Below, one piece after another: positions 23,127-31,256 of a DNA stretch of 64,000 nucleotides. Position 1 is the stretch's first letter, and each line of letters starts with the position of its first letter. The stretch lies in NCBI RefSeq assembly GCF_001905005.1, contig NZ_LWKZ01000026.1, positions 447,852 through 511,851 on the forward strand, written 5' to 3'. The notes beneath the pieces are model-generated. The model made no database searches. It was given only the letters and a program-made list of their open reading frames with translations, and was not told the DNA's origin. The position numbers and the translations under genes were made by a program. Source of the DNA: Streptomyces sp. CB02923 (GTDB taxonomy: Bacteria > Actinomycetota > Actinomycetes > Streptomycetales > Streptomycetaceae).

Positions 23127-23737
23127 TATCGTGAATTCGCGAGGGCGTGGGCGTCCGCGAACGACCGTGCATGGGAACCGGTGTTGAGCTTCGCGTAATA
23201 CTCCGCGAACTCAGCGGTCTTCTCCTCGCCGTAATCATTGGCCGCCGCATAAGCACGGGCTTTGCCGCCGCCATGGCGAAGGCATCGGCGTAGGCATAAG
23301 CGAGCCGGTAAACCTCCTTCAGCGCCGGTTCCAGCGCCGCGGCCCACTCGCTTTCCGGGGTCTGCTCCCCCGTCAGCGCCCGCTCGTGCGGCGCGCGCAC
23401 GGTCGGCAGTTCCGCACCCGTACCGCCCCGCCGGATGCTCGCCGCCTCCAGCGCAGGCAGCACCGTACGCGCCTGCCAGTCGTGCACCGCGCTCAGCGGC
23501 ACCCGTCCCCCGAGGCGCTCCACCTGCCCGAACACCCGCCGCGTCGCGCCGCGGCCCAGCCCTCGGCCGCCTCGTCGCCTGCCTGTCGGACAGCGCCGCG
23601 GCCATCTGCTCCAGCCACGCGGGCGTGCCCGTCCCGTCCCCGCTCTGCGGAACACCGTCCCCCGCACCGGTCCCACCGACTTCCCGTTGCGCGCGAAAGC
23701 ACGAATACGCCTCAGCGCCGACCGGAGACGAGCGCAT
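23126..23737 (-). pseudogene. Frameshifted gene for an unknown helical protein (three single-base losses)
   Basis: The reading starts well: AGGAGAGG precedes ATG 23737 and MRSSPVGAEAY...WLEQMAAALSDRQA is in frame. It then moves to a second frame near 23575 (DEAAEGWAAARRG), to a third near 23540 (VFGQVERLGGRVPLSAVHDW to LAYAYADAFAMA), and returns to the first near 23262 (ARAYAAANDYGEEKTAEFAEYY, then SFADAHALANSR and stop). Each step is explained by one missing base, and codon bias follows the joined path. The intact product would be about 205 residues, acidic and helical, with Ala/Tyr-rich repeats. I do not recognise a function. Sequencing error at three sites is possible but less likely. Confidence 0.75.
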
Positions 23738-23923
23738 CTGCCTCTCCTCTTACCTTCGCAGGGGCCTTCACCGTGTCCCGGCGCACTGTCGGCGCATTTA
23801 CGAGGATCGTCACAACCCCGCCACAAACACCGCGTACCCACCGGTGACAGCTGCCGGACAATTCCCGGTCATGGGATGCTGAAGCGTTGGCAGTTCACGG
23901 CAGGGACGGGAGAGTACAGCAGC

Positions 23924-26218
23924 GTGGGGGCAGTGATACGGCGGAGCCTGACCGGCGTGTGGGACCGATTCGCGGCGTCCGACCCGGGGCTGCTGCGGCT
24001 GATGGCGGGGCTGCGGACGGTGGCGGCCATCGCGCTCACCCTCGTCGTGCTGGCCGTCCTCGGCACCGACGTCACCCACCTGGTCGCGGGCGCCATGACG
24101 GCGATGGTCGCCACCTTCGCGATCAAGGAGAAGCAGGTACGCGGCCAGGCGGTCACCCTCGCGCTCGGCCTGCCCGTGGCGCTCGCCGCGGTCTCCCTGG
24201 GCGCGCTGCTGCACAGCCTGATCATCGCGGGTGACATCTTCTTCGTAGCGCTGATCTTCGGTGCCGTCTACTGCCGCCGCTTCGGCGACCGCGGCACCGC
24301 CCTGGGCCTGATCGGCTTCCAGACCTACTTCGTCTCCCTGTTCGTCGGCGCCACCGTGGACGCCCTGCCCGTACTGGCGCTGACCCTGGCCATCGCCTTC
24401 GTGTGCAGCGCCGTCGTCCGCTTCACCGTCGTACCGGAAACACCGCAGCGCATCCTGCAGTGGCTGCGCGGCGCCTTCCGGGCCCGGGTCGCCCAGCTGG
24501 TCGCCACCCACATCGAGCTGCTGGACGCCCGCCCCGACCAGCTCGACAAGGTCCTCGACGACCTGCGGCGGCACACCGCCCGGCTGCACGAGTCGGCGCT
24601 GATGATCCAGGGCCGTCTGGAGGACGGCACCCGCGACGCGGCCACCGCCGCACTGCTGCAACGCCGCGTCGCGGACGCCGAGATCGCCACCGAACGGCTG
24701 GGCGTCCTGCTGCTCAACGCGCGCACCGCCAAGAGCGCGGACACCCTCACCCTCCACCTGCCGCAGGCGCCCCTGCCCACGGCGAAGAACGAGATGCCGG
24801 CCGAGGACGCCGCGACCGTCACCCTGCGCCGCGACCTCAACGCCCTGCACCTGCTGGTGTCCCGAGGGGCCGCCGACCAGCCCGGCACGGCCGTCGCCCA
24901 CGTACGCAACCGGCTGCTCGGCTACCGCGACGAGGACAACCTGCCGCGCGCCTCGATCGCCGTCCAGGACGTCTTCCGCGGCATCGGCGAGGCCGCCCGC
25001 TCCGTACTGGGCCTGCGGCTCGCGCTCGACGGTCCCCAGGACGAGTCCGACGACACGCCCGCGACAACCCGCTCCCGTGAGGAGTTCGACGCCGAGGACG
25101 TCGCGCTCGCCGGTGCCGAGGAGCCCCGGGAGGACGACCGGGCGGGCCTCCGGCGCCCCACCACCCGGGCCGCGTTCCAGATCGCGGTGGGCTCCACGCT
25201 CGCCATCGTGGGCGGGGAGTTCCTCTCCGCGCAGCGCTGGTACTGGGCCGTGCTGACCTGCTGGGTCGTCTTCCTCAACACCGCCTCGACCGGCGAGATC
25301 ATCATCAAGGGCTACCGGCGGCTGCTCGGTACGGTCCTCGGCGTGGTCGCCGGGGTCGGGCTCGCGGGCCTGGTCGGCCAGCACACCTGGACGGCGTTCG
25401 CGCTGATCCTCCTCTTCGTCTTCGCCATGTTCTTCACGGCGCCCCTCTCCTACGCCCTGATGTCCTTCTTCGTCACGGCGATGCTCGGCCTGCTCTACAC
25501 CCTCCTCAACACCTACAGCCTCGACGTCCTCATCCTGCGCATCGAGGAGACCGCCCTCGGCGCCGCCTGCGGGATCATCGCCGCCGCCATCGTCCTGCCC
25601 GTCCACACCGACCGGCGCACCGACGACCTCCTCGGCACCGTGCTGAGCAAACTCGACGAGGTCGTCTCGGCCTCCGTCGACCAGCTCAGCGGCGGCCACG
25701 CCGCCGACCTGCTGGGGCTCTCCCGTGACCTGGACACCGCCCTGGACGAGCTGCGCGCCTCCACCCGCCCGCTGACCCACCCGATCAGCCCGCTCCGCGT
25801 ACGCCGCCAGACGGTCCGCTACCTCGTCGCCCTCCTGGAGACCAGCGCCTACCACGCCCGCTCCCTGGCGGCCACCGCCGAACTGCTCCCCTACAGCAAG
25901 TCCATCGCCGCCGACCCCCGGCTGGAACGCGTCGGCCGCCGCATCGCCCGCAACATCGAGACCATCACCGCCCACCTGCGCGGCGACAGAACGGAAGCGA
26001 AGGTCAGTTCCGGCGCCACGATCATCTCCCTGCTGGAATCCGACGGCTCCGGCGCCCCGAACCCCGGCACGGTGACCTACCGCGTCCTGCGCCACCTCCA
26101 GCGCCTCGACGAGAACGTCTCCGCCCTCGCCCGCCCCCTGGACGTACCGGTGGCGGGGCAGCCGGAACCGAAAGCCCAGCGCGGCAGCCGAGCCGACGCC
26201 GGAGCCGTCCGGAACTGA
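23924..26218 (+). CDS. FUSC family membrane protein, large form
   Basis: A 764-residue protein with two hydrophobic blocks of the FUSC type. The first (about residues 25-185) includes VAGAMTAMVATFAIKEKQVRG. A long cytosolic helical region (about 190-415) follows, and the second block (about 420-570) includes the family motif AQRWYWAVLTCWVVFLNTAS and GYRRLLGTVLGV. A helical C-terminal domain completes it. It is a larger paralogue of the protein at 10060-11571. The GTG at 23924 has GGGAGAG nine bases upstream; an in-frame ATG at 23876 lacks one. Transport of aromatic or toxic compounds is the family guess. Confidence 0.85.
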   Translation: MGAVIRRSLTGVWDRFAASDPGLLRLMAGLRTVAAIALTLVVLAVLGTDVTHLVAGAMTAMVATFAIKEKQVRGQAVTLALGLPVALAAVSLGALLHSLIIAGDIFFVALIFGAVYCRRFGDRGTALGLIGFQTYFVSLFVGATVDALPVLALTLAIAFVCSAVVRFTVVPETPQRILQWLRGAFRARVAQLVATHIELLDARPDQLDKVLDDLRRHTARLHESALMIQGRLEDGTRDAATAALLQRRVADAEIATERLGVLLLNARTAKSADTLTLHLPQAPLPTAKNEMPAEDAATVTLRRDLNALHLLVSRGAADQPGTAVAHVRNRLLGYRDEDNLPRASIAVQDVFRGIGEAARSVLGLRLALDGPQDESDDTPATTRSREEFDAEDVALAGAEEPREDDRAGLRRPTTRAAFQIAVGSTLAIVGGEFLSAQRWYWAVLTCWVVFLNTASTGEIIIKGYRRLLGTVLGVVAGVGLAGLVGQHTWTAFALILLFVFAMFFTAPLSYALMSFFVTAMLGLLYTLLNTYSLDVLILRIEETALGAACGIIAAAIVLPVHTDRRTDDLLGTVLSKLDEVVSASVDQLSGGHAADLLGLSRDLDTALDELRASTRPLTHPISPLRVRRQTVRYLVALLETSAYHARSLAATAELLPYSKSIAADPRLERVGRRIARNIETITAHLRGDRTEAKVSSGATIISLLESDGSGAPNPGTVTYRVLRHLQRLDENVSALARPLDVPVAGQPEPKAQRGSRADAGAVRN

Positions 26219-26241
26219 ACGCCTGCGACTGACCCGCACCT

Positions 26242-26385
26242 TCAGGATTCTTCGGCCACGCAGGATTCTTCGATCGCGCGGGATTCTTCGGCCGCGCAGG
26301 GCTCTTCAGCCACGCGGGATTCTCCGGCCGCGCAGGGCTCTTCAGCCACGCGGGATTCTCCGGCCGCGCGAGATCCTTCGGTCGC
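26242..26385 (-). repeat. 18-bp array in frame after the DedA-like stop codon
   Basis: Eight contiguous 18-base units fill the gap between the convergent FUSC and DedA-like genes. Read leftward they encode hexapeptides such as VAEESC, AAGESR and VAEEPC. They continue the DedA-like frame after its TGA plus one codon, and end at another in-frame TGA (26242-26244). Confidence 0.9.
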
Positions 26386-26388
26386 GCT

Positions 26389-26871
26389 TCAGGATTCCTC
26401 TGCCACGGTCTCGCACGGAGGCCGGGCAGCGTTTCTCCGCCGGTACACCACCACGGCGCACACCGCGAGGAGAAGGACGGCGACCGCGCCCACGCCCAGC
26501 GCCGTCCGCTCGGCGAACAGCCTTCCTAGCAGTTCGAGTGCGCCGAGCCCGGCGGTCGCGTAGAGCAGCGCCCAGGCCGCTCCCCCCACGAACAGGGCGG
26601 GGAGGTAGCGCGCCAGGGGCATGCGCATGCTGCCCGCGAGGAAGTTGGCGGCGGTCTGGAAACCGACGGTCAGGAACGAGACGGCCACCACCGGCGCGCC
26701 CCACCGCTGGATCGCCCGTTCGGCACGCTGGAACCGGGCCGAGGAGAGCCGCCCGGCGAACCTGCTGCGCCTGGTACCGGCCCCGGCGAGCCACCCGACG
26801 GCGAACGTCCCTCCGGCTCGCAGCAGAATGATGACGTAAAGACCGGCGGCCGTGAGCGCGATCTTATCCAC
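26389..26871 (-). CDS. DedA/VTT-like small membrane protein
   Basis: A 160-residue protein with four or five hydrophobic segments. FLTVGFQTAANFLAGSMRMPLARYLP resembles the conserved PGxRT...AGxxxMxxxxF region of DedA (VTT) proteins, which act in membrane lipid translocation and integrity. It is shorter than usual (about 200) and lacks the acidic ExxxP motif of classical members. The GTG at 26871 has GAGGCG upstream. The last codons read VAEES and stop, and the same peptide is repeated eight times in frame beyond the stop, so the true C-terminus may once have been longer. Confidence 0.65.
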   Translation of the reverse strand: MDKIALTAAGLYVIILLRAGGTFAVGWLAGAGTRRSRFAGRLSSARFQRAERAIQRWGAPVVAVSFLTVGFQTAANFLAGSMRMPLARYLPALFVGGAAWALLYATAGLGALELLGRLFAERTALGVGAVAVLLLAVCAVVVYRRRNAARPPCETVAEES

Positions 26872-27279
26872 GACGCCTCGCCCCCGGCGCCGGGCGGCGG
26901 TCCGCCTTCCCCGTCACCGCGTCCCGCGATTCCCGCCGTAGCGGGCCCGCGCCGGGCACCAGCCTGGTCTCCATATCTCACCTGCGGTCTGCTTCTGCCG
27001 GTTCCGTCCCTGCGTTCGTGCCGAGGCGGCACCGGCACCCGAGCCCGACGCGGAGTACCGCTGCGCCTGGGGCCTCCCGGGCAGTCCCCTCATCAGAACC
27101 ACCCGGCACAGGCCAGGCTAACCGAACGCCCGTGCCGCGGGTACACGGCACCGGTCGCAGGTGAGGGACGGGGCGGGGGACGGCGTGAGGGGCAGGGTGA
27201 GGGACGGCGTGGGAGACAGCGTGAGGGACGTCACGGATCTACGTCATGAGCCGACGCCACAAGCCCGTGGCAACGAGGC
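26872..27279. other. Gene-free stretch with a 12-bp array
   Basis: No supported gene. The open frames are short and lack ribosome sites. The clearest element is the array at 27161-27232, close to the stop of the MBL-fold gene. Confidence 0.5.
27161..27232. repeat. 12-bp tandem array, 6 units
   Basis: Six contiguous units on the consensus GTGAGGGACGGC, about 50 bases past the stop of the leftward MBL-fold gene. Confidence 0.85.
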
Positions 27280-28119
27280 CTACCTCGCCCGGAACCGCCC
27301 CGGTTCCACCTCCGCGACCAGCCCTCCGCCCATCAACCGGTCCAGGTGCCGCACCGCCGTCCTCCGCTCCACCGGCCGTACGTGCGGCCCTTCGACGTGG
27401 GGCCGGTAGACCAGCCGGTGTCCGACGATCTCCTCGACGGTCCGCGGCTCGCCGAGGAAGGCGAGGAGCGTCGCCTCCCGCTGCTCCACCACACCGGCGA
27501 ACGCATCGAGCCGGCGCCGGAACTCCGCGGCGCCCCCGATCACACCCTTCTGGTGAGACGTGCCGTACCAGCGTGCGTCGATCTCCCGGCACCGGCCCAT
27601 CGACGCCTCGAAATCCACCAGACTGCTGCCGACGTCACCGTAGAACGGACCGAACGACGTCAGGTCGATGTCCGCCACGAACAGGAAGCCGTCCGGCTCG
27701 ATCAGGAAACCGCTGTGGCCCGCGGTGTGGCCGGGGAGGTGCACGACGGTCACGGTGCGTCCGCCGAGATCGAACACGACGCCGTCCCCGAACCCCTTCG
27801 CGTCCGGACGTCCCCGTACGTGGAATCGGTCCCGCAACTCCTCGTCCACGGCGGCGGCCTCGTCGGGCGGCAGGCCGAACCCGGCGACCAGCGCGTCACG
27901 GGACCGCAGCGCGTCGAGATCGCCTTCATGGACGTGGACCGGCACCTCGTAGCTCCCGAGACCGGCGATGTGGTCCTCGTGTGCGTGATTGACGAGGACC
28001 AGGTCCGCCGGCGGCGCGCCTTCGACGAGCGACAGCGACGGGTCGACGACCAGCGACGCGGTCGTGCCCCGTACGAGCAGCGAGTTGCCGTACGGATAGG
28101 CACCCCGTCCGGGGAACAC
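27280..28119 (-). CDS. MBL-fold metallo-hydrolase
   Basis: A 279-residue metallo-beta-lactamase-fold hydrolase. The metal motif is VNHAHEDHIAG, followed by HLPGHTAGHSG, a bridging Asp in VADIDL and a last His in TSHQKG. A C-terminal winged-helix-like region (residues about 215-275, RTAVRHLDRLMGGGLV) resembles that of LACTB2-like and sulfur-related hydrolases. The GTG at 28119 has GGAG upstream. The gene follows the TetR gene by 66 bases on the same strand and may be part of its operon. The substrate is unknown. Confidence 0.85.
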   Translation of the reverse strand: MFPGRGAYPYGNSLLVRGTTASLVVDPSLSLVEGAPPADLVLVNHAHEDHIAGLGSYEVPVHVHEGDLDALRSRDALVAGFGLPPDEAAAVDEELRDRFHVRGRPDAKGFGDGVVFDLGGRTVTVVHLPGHTAGHSGFLIEPDGFLFVADIDLTSFGPFYGDVGSSLVDFEASMGRCREIDARWYGTSHQKGVIGGAAEFRRRLDAFAGVVEQREATLLAFLGEPRTVEEIVGHRLVYRPHVEGPHVRPVERRTAVRHLDRLMGGGLVAEVEPGRFRAR

Positions 28120-28130
28120 CGTCGGTCTCC

Positions 28131-28202
28131 GTCACGCCCCGCGTACGAGTCACGCCCCGCGGACCAGTCACGCCCCGCGGCCGAGTCAGGCCCCGCCCGC
28201 CG
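28131..28202 (-). repeat. 18-bp array overlapping the TetR stop codon
   Basis: Four 18-base units on GTCACGCCCCGCGGACGA occupy the gap between the MBL-fold and TetR genes. The last unit (28185-28202) is the coding end of the TetR gene; each downstream copy repeats its TGA. Confidence 0.85.
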
Positions 28203-28815
28203 CGTAGGTCTGGAGGTAGGCGGTGATGAGCCGTCGCGCCTCGTCGATCGTGGCGTCGTCGCCGGCCGCCGAGTTCCGGAACGCGATGTCGAAGAGCCGG
28301 TTGCCGACTTCGAAGGCGAGCCGCAGGACGCGCCGAGGAGTGTCGGGGAGCACCAGTTCTCGCTCGACGAGAAGCCGCCAGAGCCGCTCGGCCTGGGCCT
28401 CGTCGAAGGCGCGAACCAGTTCGCCGACCGTCGCACCGCGGCCCGAGAACCACAGTTCGGTGCAGCTGGGGTGCCGGCGGAAGTAGCCGAGCAGGGGGTC
28501 GATGACGGCATCGGCGGCATCGCGCAGCGTACGCGGCGCGGGCTCGTCCAGCGCGGCGCCGATGAGCGCGTCGAGCTCGTGGGCGTGGCGCTGCAGGATC
28601 TCTGCCTCGACCCGGTGCCGGTCGGAGAAGTAGTGGTAGACGGAGGCGATCGGGACGCCTGCCCGTTCACCGATCGCCTTGAGGGTGGCGGCCTCGTAGC
28701 CCTTCTCTTCGAGCAGGGCCTCGGCGGCGTCGAGGAGGGCACGCCTGCGCTCGATCCCGCGGCGCTGCACGGCCGGGCGAGCCGGCGTCCGGGTCGTCGA
28801 ATTTTTCTCGAACAC
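28186..28815 (-). CDS. TetR family regulator of the amine oxidase locus
   Basis: A 209-residue TetR protein. The DNA-binding domain is ALLDAAEALLEEKGYEAATLKAIGERAGVPIASVYHYFSDR; the rest is a helical ligand domain. I choose the GTG at 28815: the codons between an upstream ATG (28872) and 28815 are unlike the gene (CTT, ATA, CGA, TCT), and TACGAT lies eight bases before the GTG, as for a leaderless mRNA. The start then overlaps the operator at 28806-28824, which fits autorepression. A matching operator precedes the divergent amine oxidase. Confidence 0.85.
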   Translation of the reverse strand: MFEKNSTTRTPARPAVQRRGIERRRALLDAAEALLEEKGYEAATLKAIGERAGVPIASVYHYFSDRHRVEAEILQRHAHELDALIGAALDEPAPRTLRDAADAVIDPLLGYFRRHPSCTELWFSGRGATVGELVRAFDEAQAERLWRLLVERELVLPDTPRRVLRLAFEVGNRLFDIAFRNSAAGDDATIDEARRLITAYLQTYAAGGA

Positions 28816-28824
28816 GATTCGAGA
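28806..28824. promoter_or_regulatory. TetR operator 1
   Basis: TCTCGAA and TTCGAGA flank the 5-base centre CACGA. It covers the proposed tetR start codon. Confidence 0.75.
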
Positions 28825-28896
28825 TCGTATCAGCCGCACCCCCTGAAGGCCCCGCGTCGACGCGGTTGACATCCCTCAAGCCCTCTCTAAACTCAA

Positions 28897-28915
28897 TCTC
28901 GATTCGAGTTCGAGT
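28897..28915. promoter_or_regulatory. TetR operator 2, ahead of the amine oxidase
   Basis: TCTCGAT and TTCGAGT with a 5-base centre match operator 1 in arm sequence and spacing. An outer AAACTC/GAGTTT pair extends the symmetry. It ends 16 bases before the amine oxidase ATG. Confidence 0.75.
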
Positions 28916-28931
28916 TTGAACGGAGAGAGTC

Positions 28932-30236
28932 ATGGCCAACAGCTCATACGACGTCGTGGTGATCGGTGCGGGCTTCGCCGGAGTCACCGCAGCGCGGGAC
29001 CTCAGCGCCGAAGGGCATACGGTGCTCCTCCTCGAAGCCCGCGCCAGGGTCGGCGGCCGGACCTGCGTGGACGAAGCCTTCGGCCGCCAGTTGGAGTTCG
29101 GCGGCACCTATGTGCACTGGACCCAGCCGAACGTGTGGCGCGAACTCCAGCGCCACAACATCCCGCTGGCGACACCGCTGGAGATCGACAAGGTGTACTG
29201 GCTGGCCGACGGCACGGTGCACTCCGGCAGCCAGCTCGACCACACCAACGCCGTCGCTCCCCTCACCGCCCGGTTCTTCGCCGACGCGCGGGCCCGGTTC
29301 CCGGTACCGCACGACGTCGCCGCGGTCGACAACAGCACGATCGAGAAGGAGTCCATCGAGGCCAGGCTCGACTCGCTGAACCTCTCCGTCCACGACAGGG
29401 ACGTACTCGAAGGCGCGCTGGCCACCCTGGTCCACTCCCCCGGCGAACAGGGCGTCGCCCAGCTGCTTCTCTGGGCGGCCACGACCTTCGGAGACTGGGG
29501 CGCGTTTTTGGAAACCGCCGGCTACTGGCCGATCAGGGGCGGAACCAAGAGGCTCCTCGAAGCCGTCCTCGGCGAATCGACGGCAGAAGTCCGGCTGTCC
29601 ACGCCCGTCGACGCCATCGAAGACGACGGCTCCGGCGTCGTCGTGACCACCCGCACCGGCGAGCGCATCCGGGCACGCCGCGCCGTCGTGGCCCTGCCGC
29701 TCAACACCCTGAGCGACGTGTCCATCGCCCCTGAGGTCGCTCAGCCGGTACGCGCGATGATCGAGCAGAAGCACCCGGTGCGGACCGCCAAGATCTGGGC
29801 GCGGGTCCGGGGCGAGATCGAGCCCTTCTGCGCCTTCGCCCCGGTCGGCAAGAACCCCGTCAACACCGCCCGCGCGGAGTACCGGCACGACGGCGACACC
29901 CTCGTCGTGTGCTTCACCTCCGGCCCCTCGGCCGTCGGCACCGAGGACCGCGAGGGCGTGCAGGCCGCGCTGCGGACCTTCGTCCCCGGCATCGAGGTAC
30001 GGGAGACGGCCGGCCACGACTGGGCCGGCGACCCGTTCTCGCAGGGAGCGTGGGCGCACCACCGCCCCGGACACCTGACCCAGGCCGCGCCACAACTGCG
30101 AGAGCCCCACGGGCGTATCCACTTCGCGGGAGGCGACATCGCACGGCAGGGCGTCGGCGGAATCGAAGGCGCCATGGAGACCGGCGCAACCGCCGCCCGG
30201 GGCGTCGCGACAGCACTGGCCGCGGGCTCCGACTGA
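28932..30236 (+). CDS. FAD-dependent flavin monoamine oxidase
   Basis: A 434-residue amine oxidase. The FAD-binding start is VVVIGAGFAGVTAARDLSAEGH and ARARVGGRT follows; the C-terminal FAD motif is IHFAGGDIARQGVGGIEGAMETG, close to the family form. These enzymes deaminate amines with release of hydrogen peroxide and ammonia. CGGAGAGAG precedes the ATG. It is divergent from a TetR gene and has that protein's probable operator in its promoter, so it is likely induced by the amine or a related ligand. Cytosolic: no signal peptide. Confidence 0.9.
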   Translation: MANSSYDVVVIGAGFAGVTAARDLSAEGHTVLLLEARARVGGRTCVDEAFGRQLEFGGTYVHWTQPNVWRELQRHNIPLATPLEIDKVYWLADGTVHSGSQLDHTNAVAPLTARFFADARARFPVPHDVAAVDNSTIEKESIEARLDSLNLSVHDRDVLEGALATLVHSPGEQGVAQLLLWAATTFGDWGAFLETAGYWPIRGGTKRLLEAVLGESTAEVRLSTPVDAIEDDGSGVVVTTRTGERIRARRAVVALPLNTLSDVSIAPEVAQPVRAMIEQKHPVRTAKIWARVRGEIEPFCAFAPVGKNPVNTARAEYRHDGDTLVVCFTSGPSAVGTEDREGVQAALRTFVPGIEVRETAGHDWAGDPFSQGAWAHHRPGHLTQAAPQLREPHGRIHFAGGDIARQGVGGIEGAMETGATAARGVATALAAGSD

Positions 30237-30248
30237 TCGAGGCTGTTC

Positions 30249-30268
30249 CCGTCAAGGGCCCTTGACGG
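30249..30268. other. 20-bp perfect palindrome between convergent genes
   Basis: Arms CCGTCAAGGG and CCCTTGACGG meet without a spacer, between the amine oxidase and YjbQ genes. A terminator role is possible, but the loop would have to open the GGGCCC centre. Confidence 0.5.
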
Positions 30269-30302
30269 CCCAAGGGTTCGCGGTCCGGGGCGAAACGGCG
30301 CC

Positions 30303-30725
30303 CTAGCCGAGAAACGACAGACGAACCTGCCGACGAGGGTTGTCCTTGTTGGTGTCCACGAAGCACACCGACTGCCACGTGCCCAATGCGAGGCGGCCGT
30401 CGATGACGGGCAATGTGGCGTGCGGTGGCACGAAGGCGGGGAGGACGTGGTCGCGTCCGTGGCCGCGGGAGCCGTGCTGGTGGCGCCAGCGGTCGTCGGC
30501 GGGCAGAAGGTCGCCGAGGGCGGCGAGCAGGTCGTCGTCGCTGCCCGCGCCGGTTTCGATGATGGCGATGCCGGCGGTGGCGTGCGGGACGAACACGTTC
30601 AGGAGGCCGTCGCCGCCGTTCGCCACCTCGCGGAGGAAGGCAGCGCAGTCGTCGGTGATGTCGGCGACGGTTTCCTTGGTGCCGGTGGTCAGGTCCAGGG
30701 TCCGGGTCGTGAATGCGGTACTCAT
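30303..30725 (-). CDS. YjbQ family protein (UPF0047)
   Basis: A 140-residue YjbQ-family protein. The motif VNVFVPHATAGIAIIE is represented by LLNVFVPHATAGIAIIE, and HQHGSRGHGRDHVLPAF with the terminal CFVDTNKDNPRRQVRLSFLG are diagnostic. Members have been linked to a minor thiamine phosphate synthase activity; the true role is unclear. The ATG at 30725 begins MSTAFTTRTLDL. The length is typical (about 135). Confidence 0.9.
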   Translation of the reverse strand: MSTAFTTRTLDLTTGTKETVADITDDCAAFLREVANGGDGLLNVFVPHATAGIAIIETGAGSDDDLLAALGDLLPADDRWRHQHGSRGHGRDHVLPAFVPPHATLPVIDGRLALGTWQSVCFVDTNKDNPRRQVRLSFLG

Positions 30726-30883
30726 GGGTTCATTTTCGTACAGATGTCGCCCCGATCCGTCCGTGCAGGTGCGTGTCAGCCGTCCGTTGTACGCCGCCCC
30801 CGCCCATTGCCCGCCGTCCCCCGACCGCTGTCCGCTGTCCGCGCAACGCCGGTGCAACAATGGTCCACCAGGCGAGACGGCGT

Positions 30884-30913
30884 TTGACCCGTCGTCAGGC
30901 ACGCGGCTACGTT
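30884..30913 (+). promoter_or_regulatory. Promoter of the ssu leader
   Basis: TTGACC (30884-30889), 18 bases, TACGTT (30908-30913), then seven bases to the leader ATG. The spacing predicts transcription starting at or next to the A of the ATG. Confidence 0.7.
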
Positions 30914-30920
30914 CAGCGAC

Positions 30921-31004
30921 ATGTCTACGTCAGCCCGGCTCACCACGCGCGGTCACATCGACCTGCTGCGAGTGGCGTCCGCCGCGTGTCGCCGCGGCTG
31001 CTGA
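30921..31004 (+). CDS. Cysteine leader peptide of the ssu operon
   Basis: A 27-codon ORF ending in a Cys-Arg-Arg-Gly-Cys run and stop, with the core RGHIDLLRVASAAC. This matches the small actinobacterial leader peptides that precede sulfur-assimilation genes and hold HIDLLR plus terminal cysteines. Ribosome progress through the Cys codons is thought to report cysteine supply. The mRNA is predicted to be leaderless. A hairpin (31020-31042) follows the stop and the permease gene starts 252 bases later. Confidence 0.8.
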   Translation: MSTSARLTTRGHIDLLRVASAACRRGC

Positions 31005-31019
31005 TGTCTTCGCGTCGCT

Positions 31020-31042
31020 GACGCCGGCGCCTCTCCGGCGTC
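31020..31042 (+). promoter_or_regulatory. Attenuator-like hairpin after the ssu leader
   Basis: GACGCCGG (31020-31027) pairs with CCGGCGTC (31035-31042) around a 7-base loop, 15 bases past the leader stop codon. No T run follows, so Rho-dependent or translational control is as likely as intrinsic termination. The rest of the gap to 31256 has weaker GC hairpins and no gene. Confidence 0.5.
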
Positions 31043-31256
31043 TCTCATGCCGCCGACACCTCGTATACCGCTGATCGGAACGGCGGTTTCCTGATGGTTT
31101 CCGGCGCCGGAGCCGTGTGCTTCCGGCGTGTTCTCGGCGCATCTCCTCCACTCCCCCGTCCGGTTCGGTGCGGACGCAGCGCGTGCCGCGGTGCTGTGCT
31201 GCCTCGCTGCCGTGTCGCGGGAGGAGTGCGCTGCCGCTCTTTGAGTTGGAGTGTTC

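Noticed and set aside
23810..26239. 809-residue leftward frame opposite the large FUSC gene
   Set aside because: Shadow of the FUSC frame; low-complexity Gly/Val/Asp composition and no domains.
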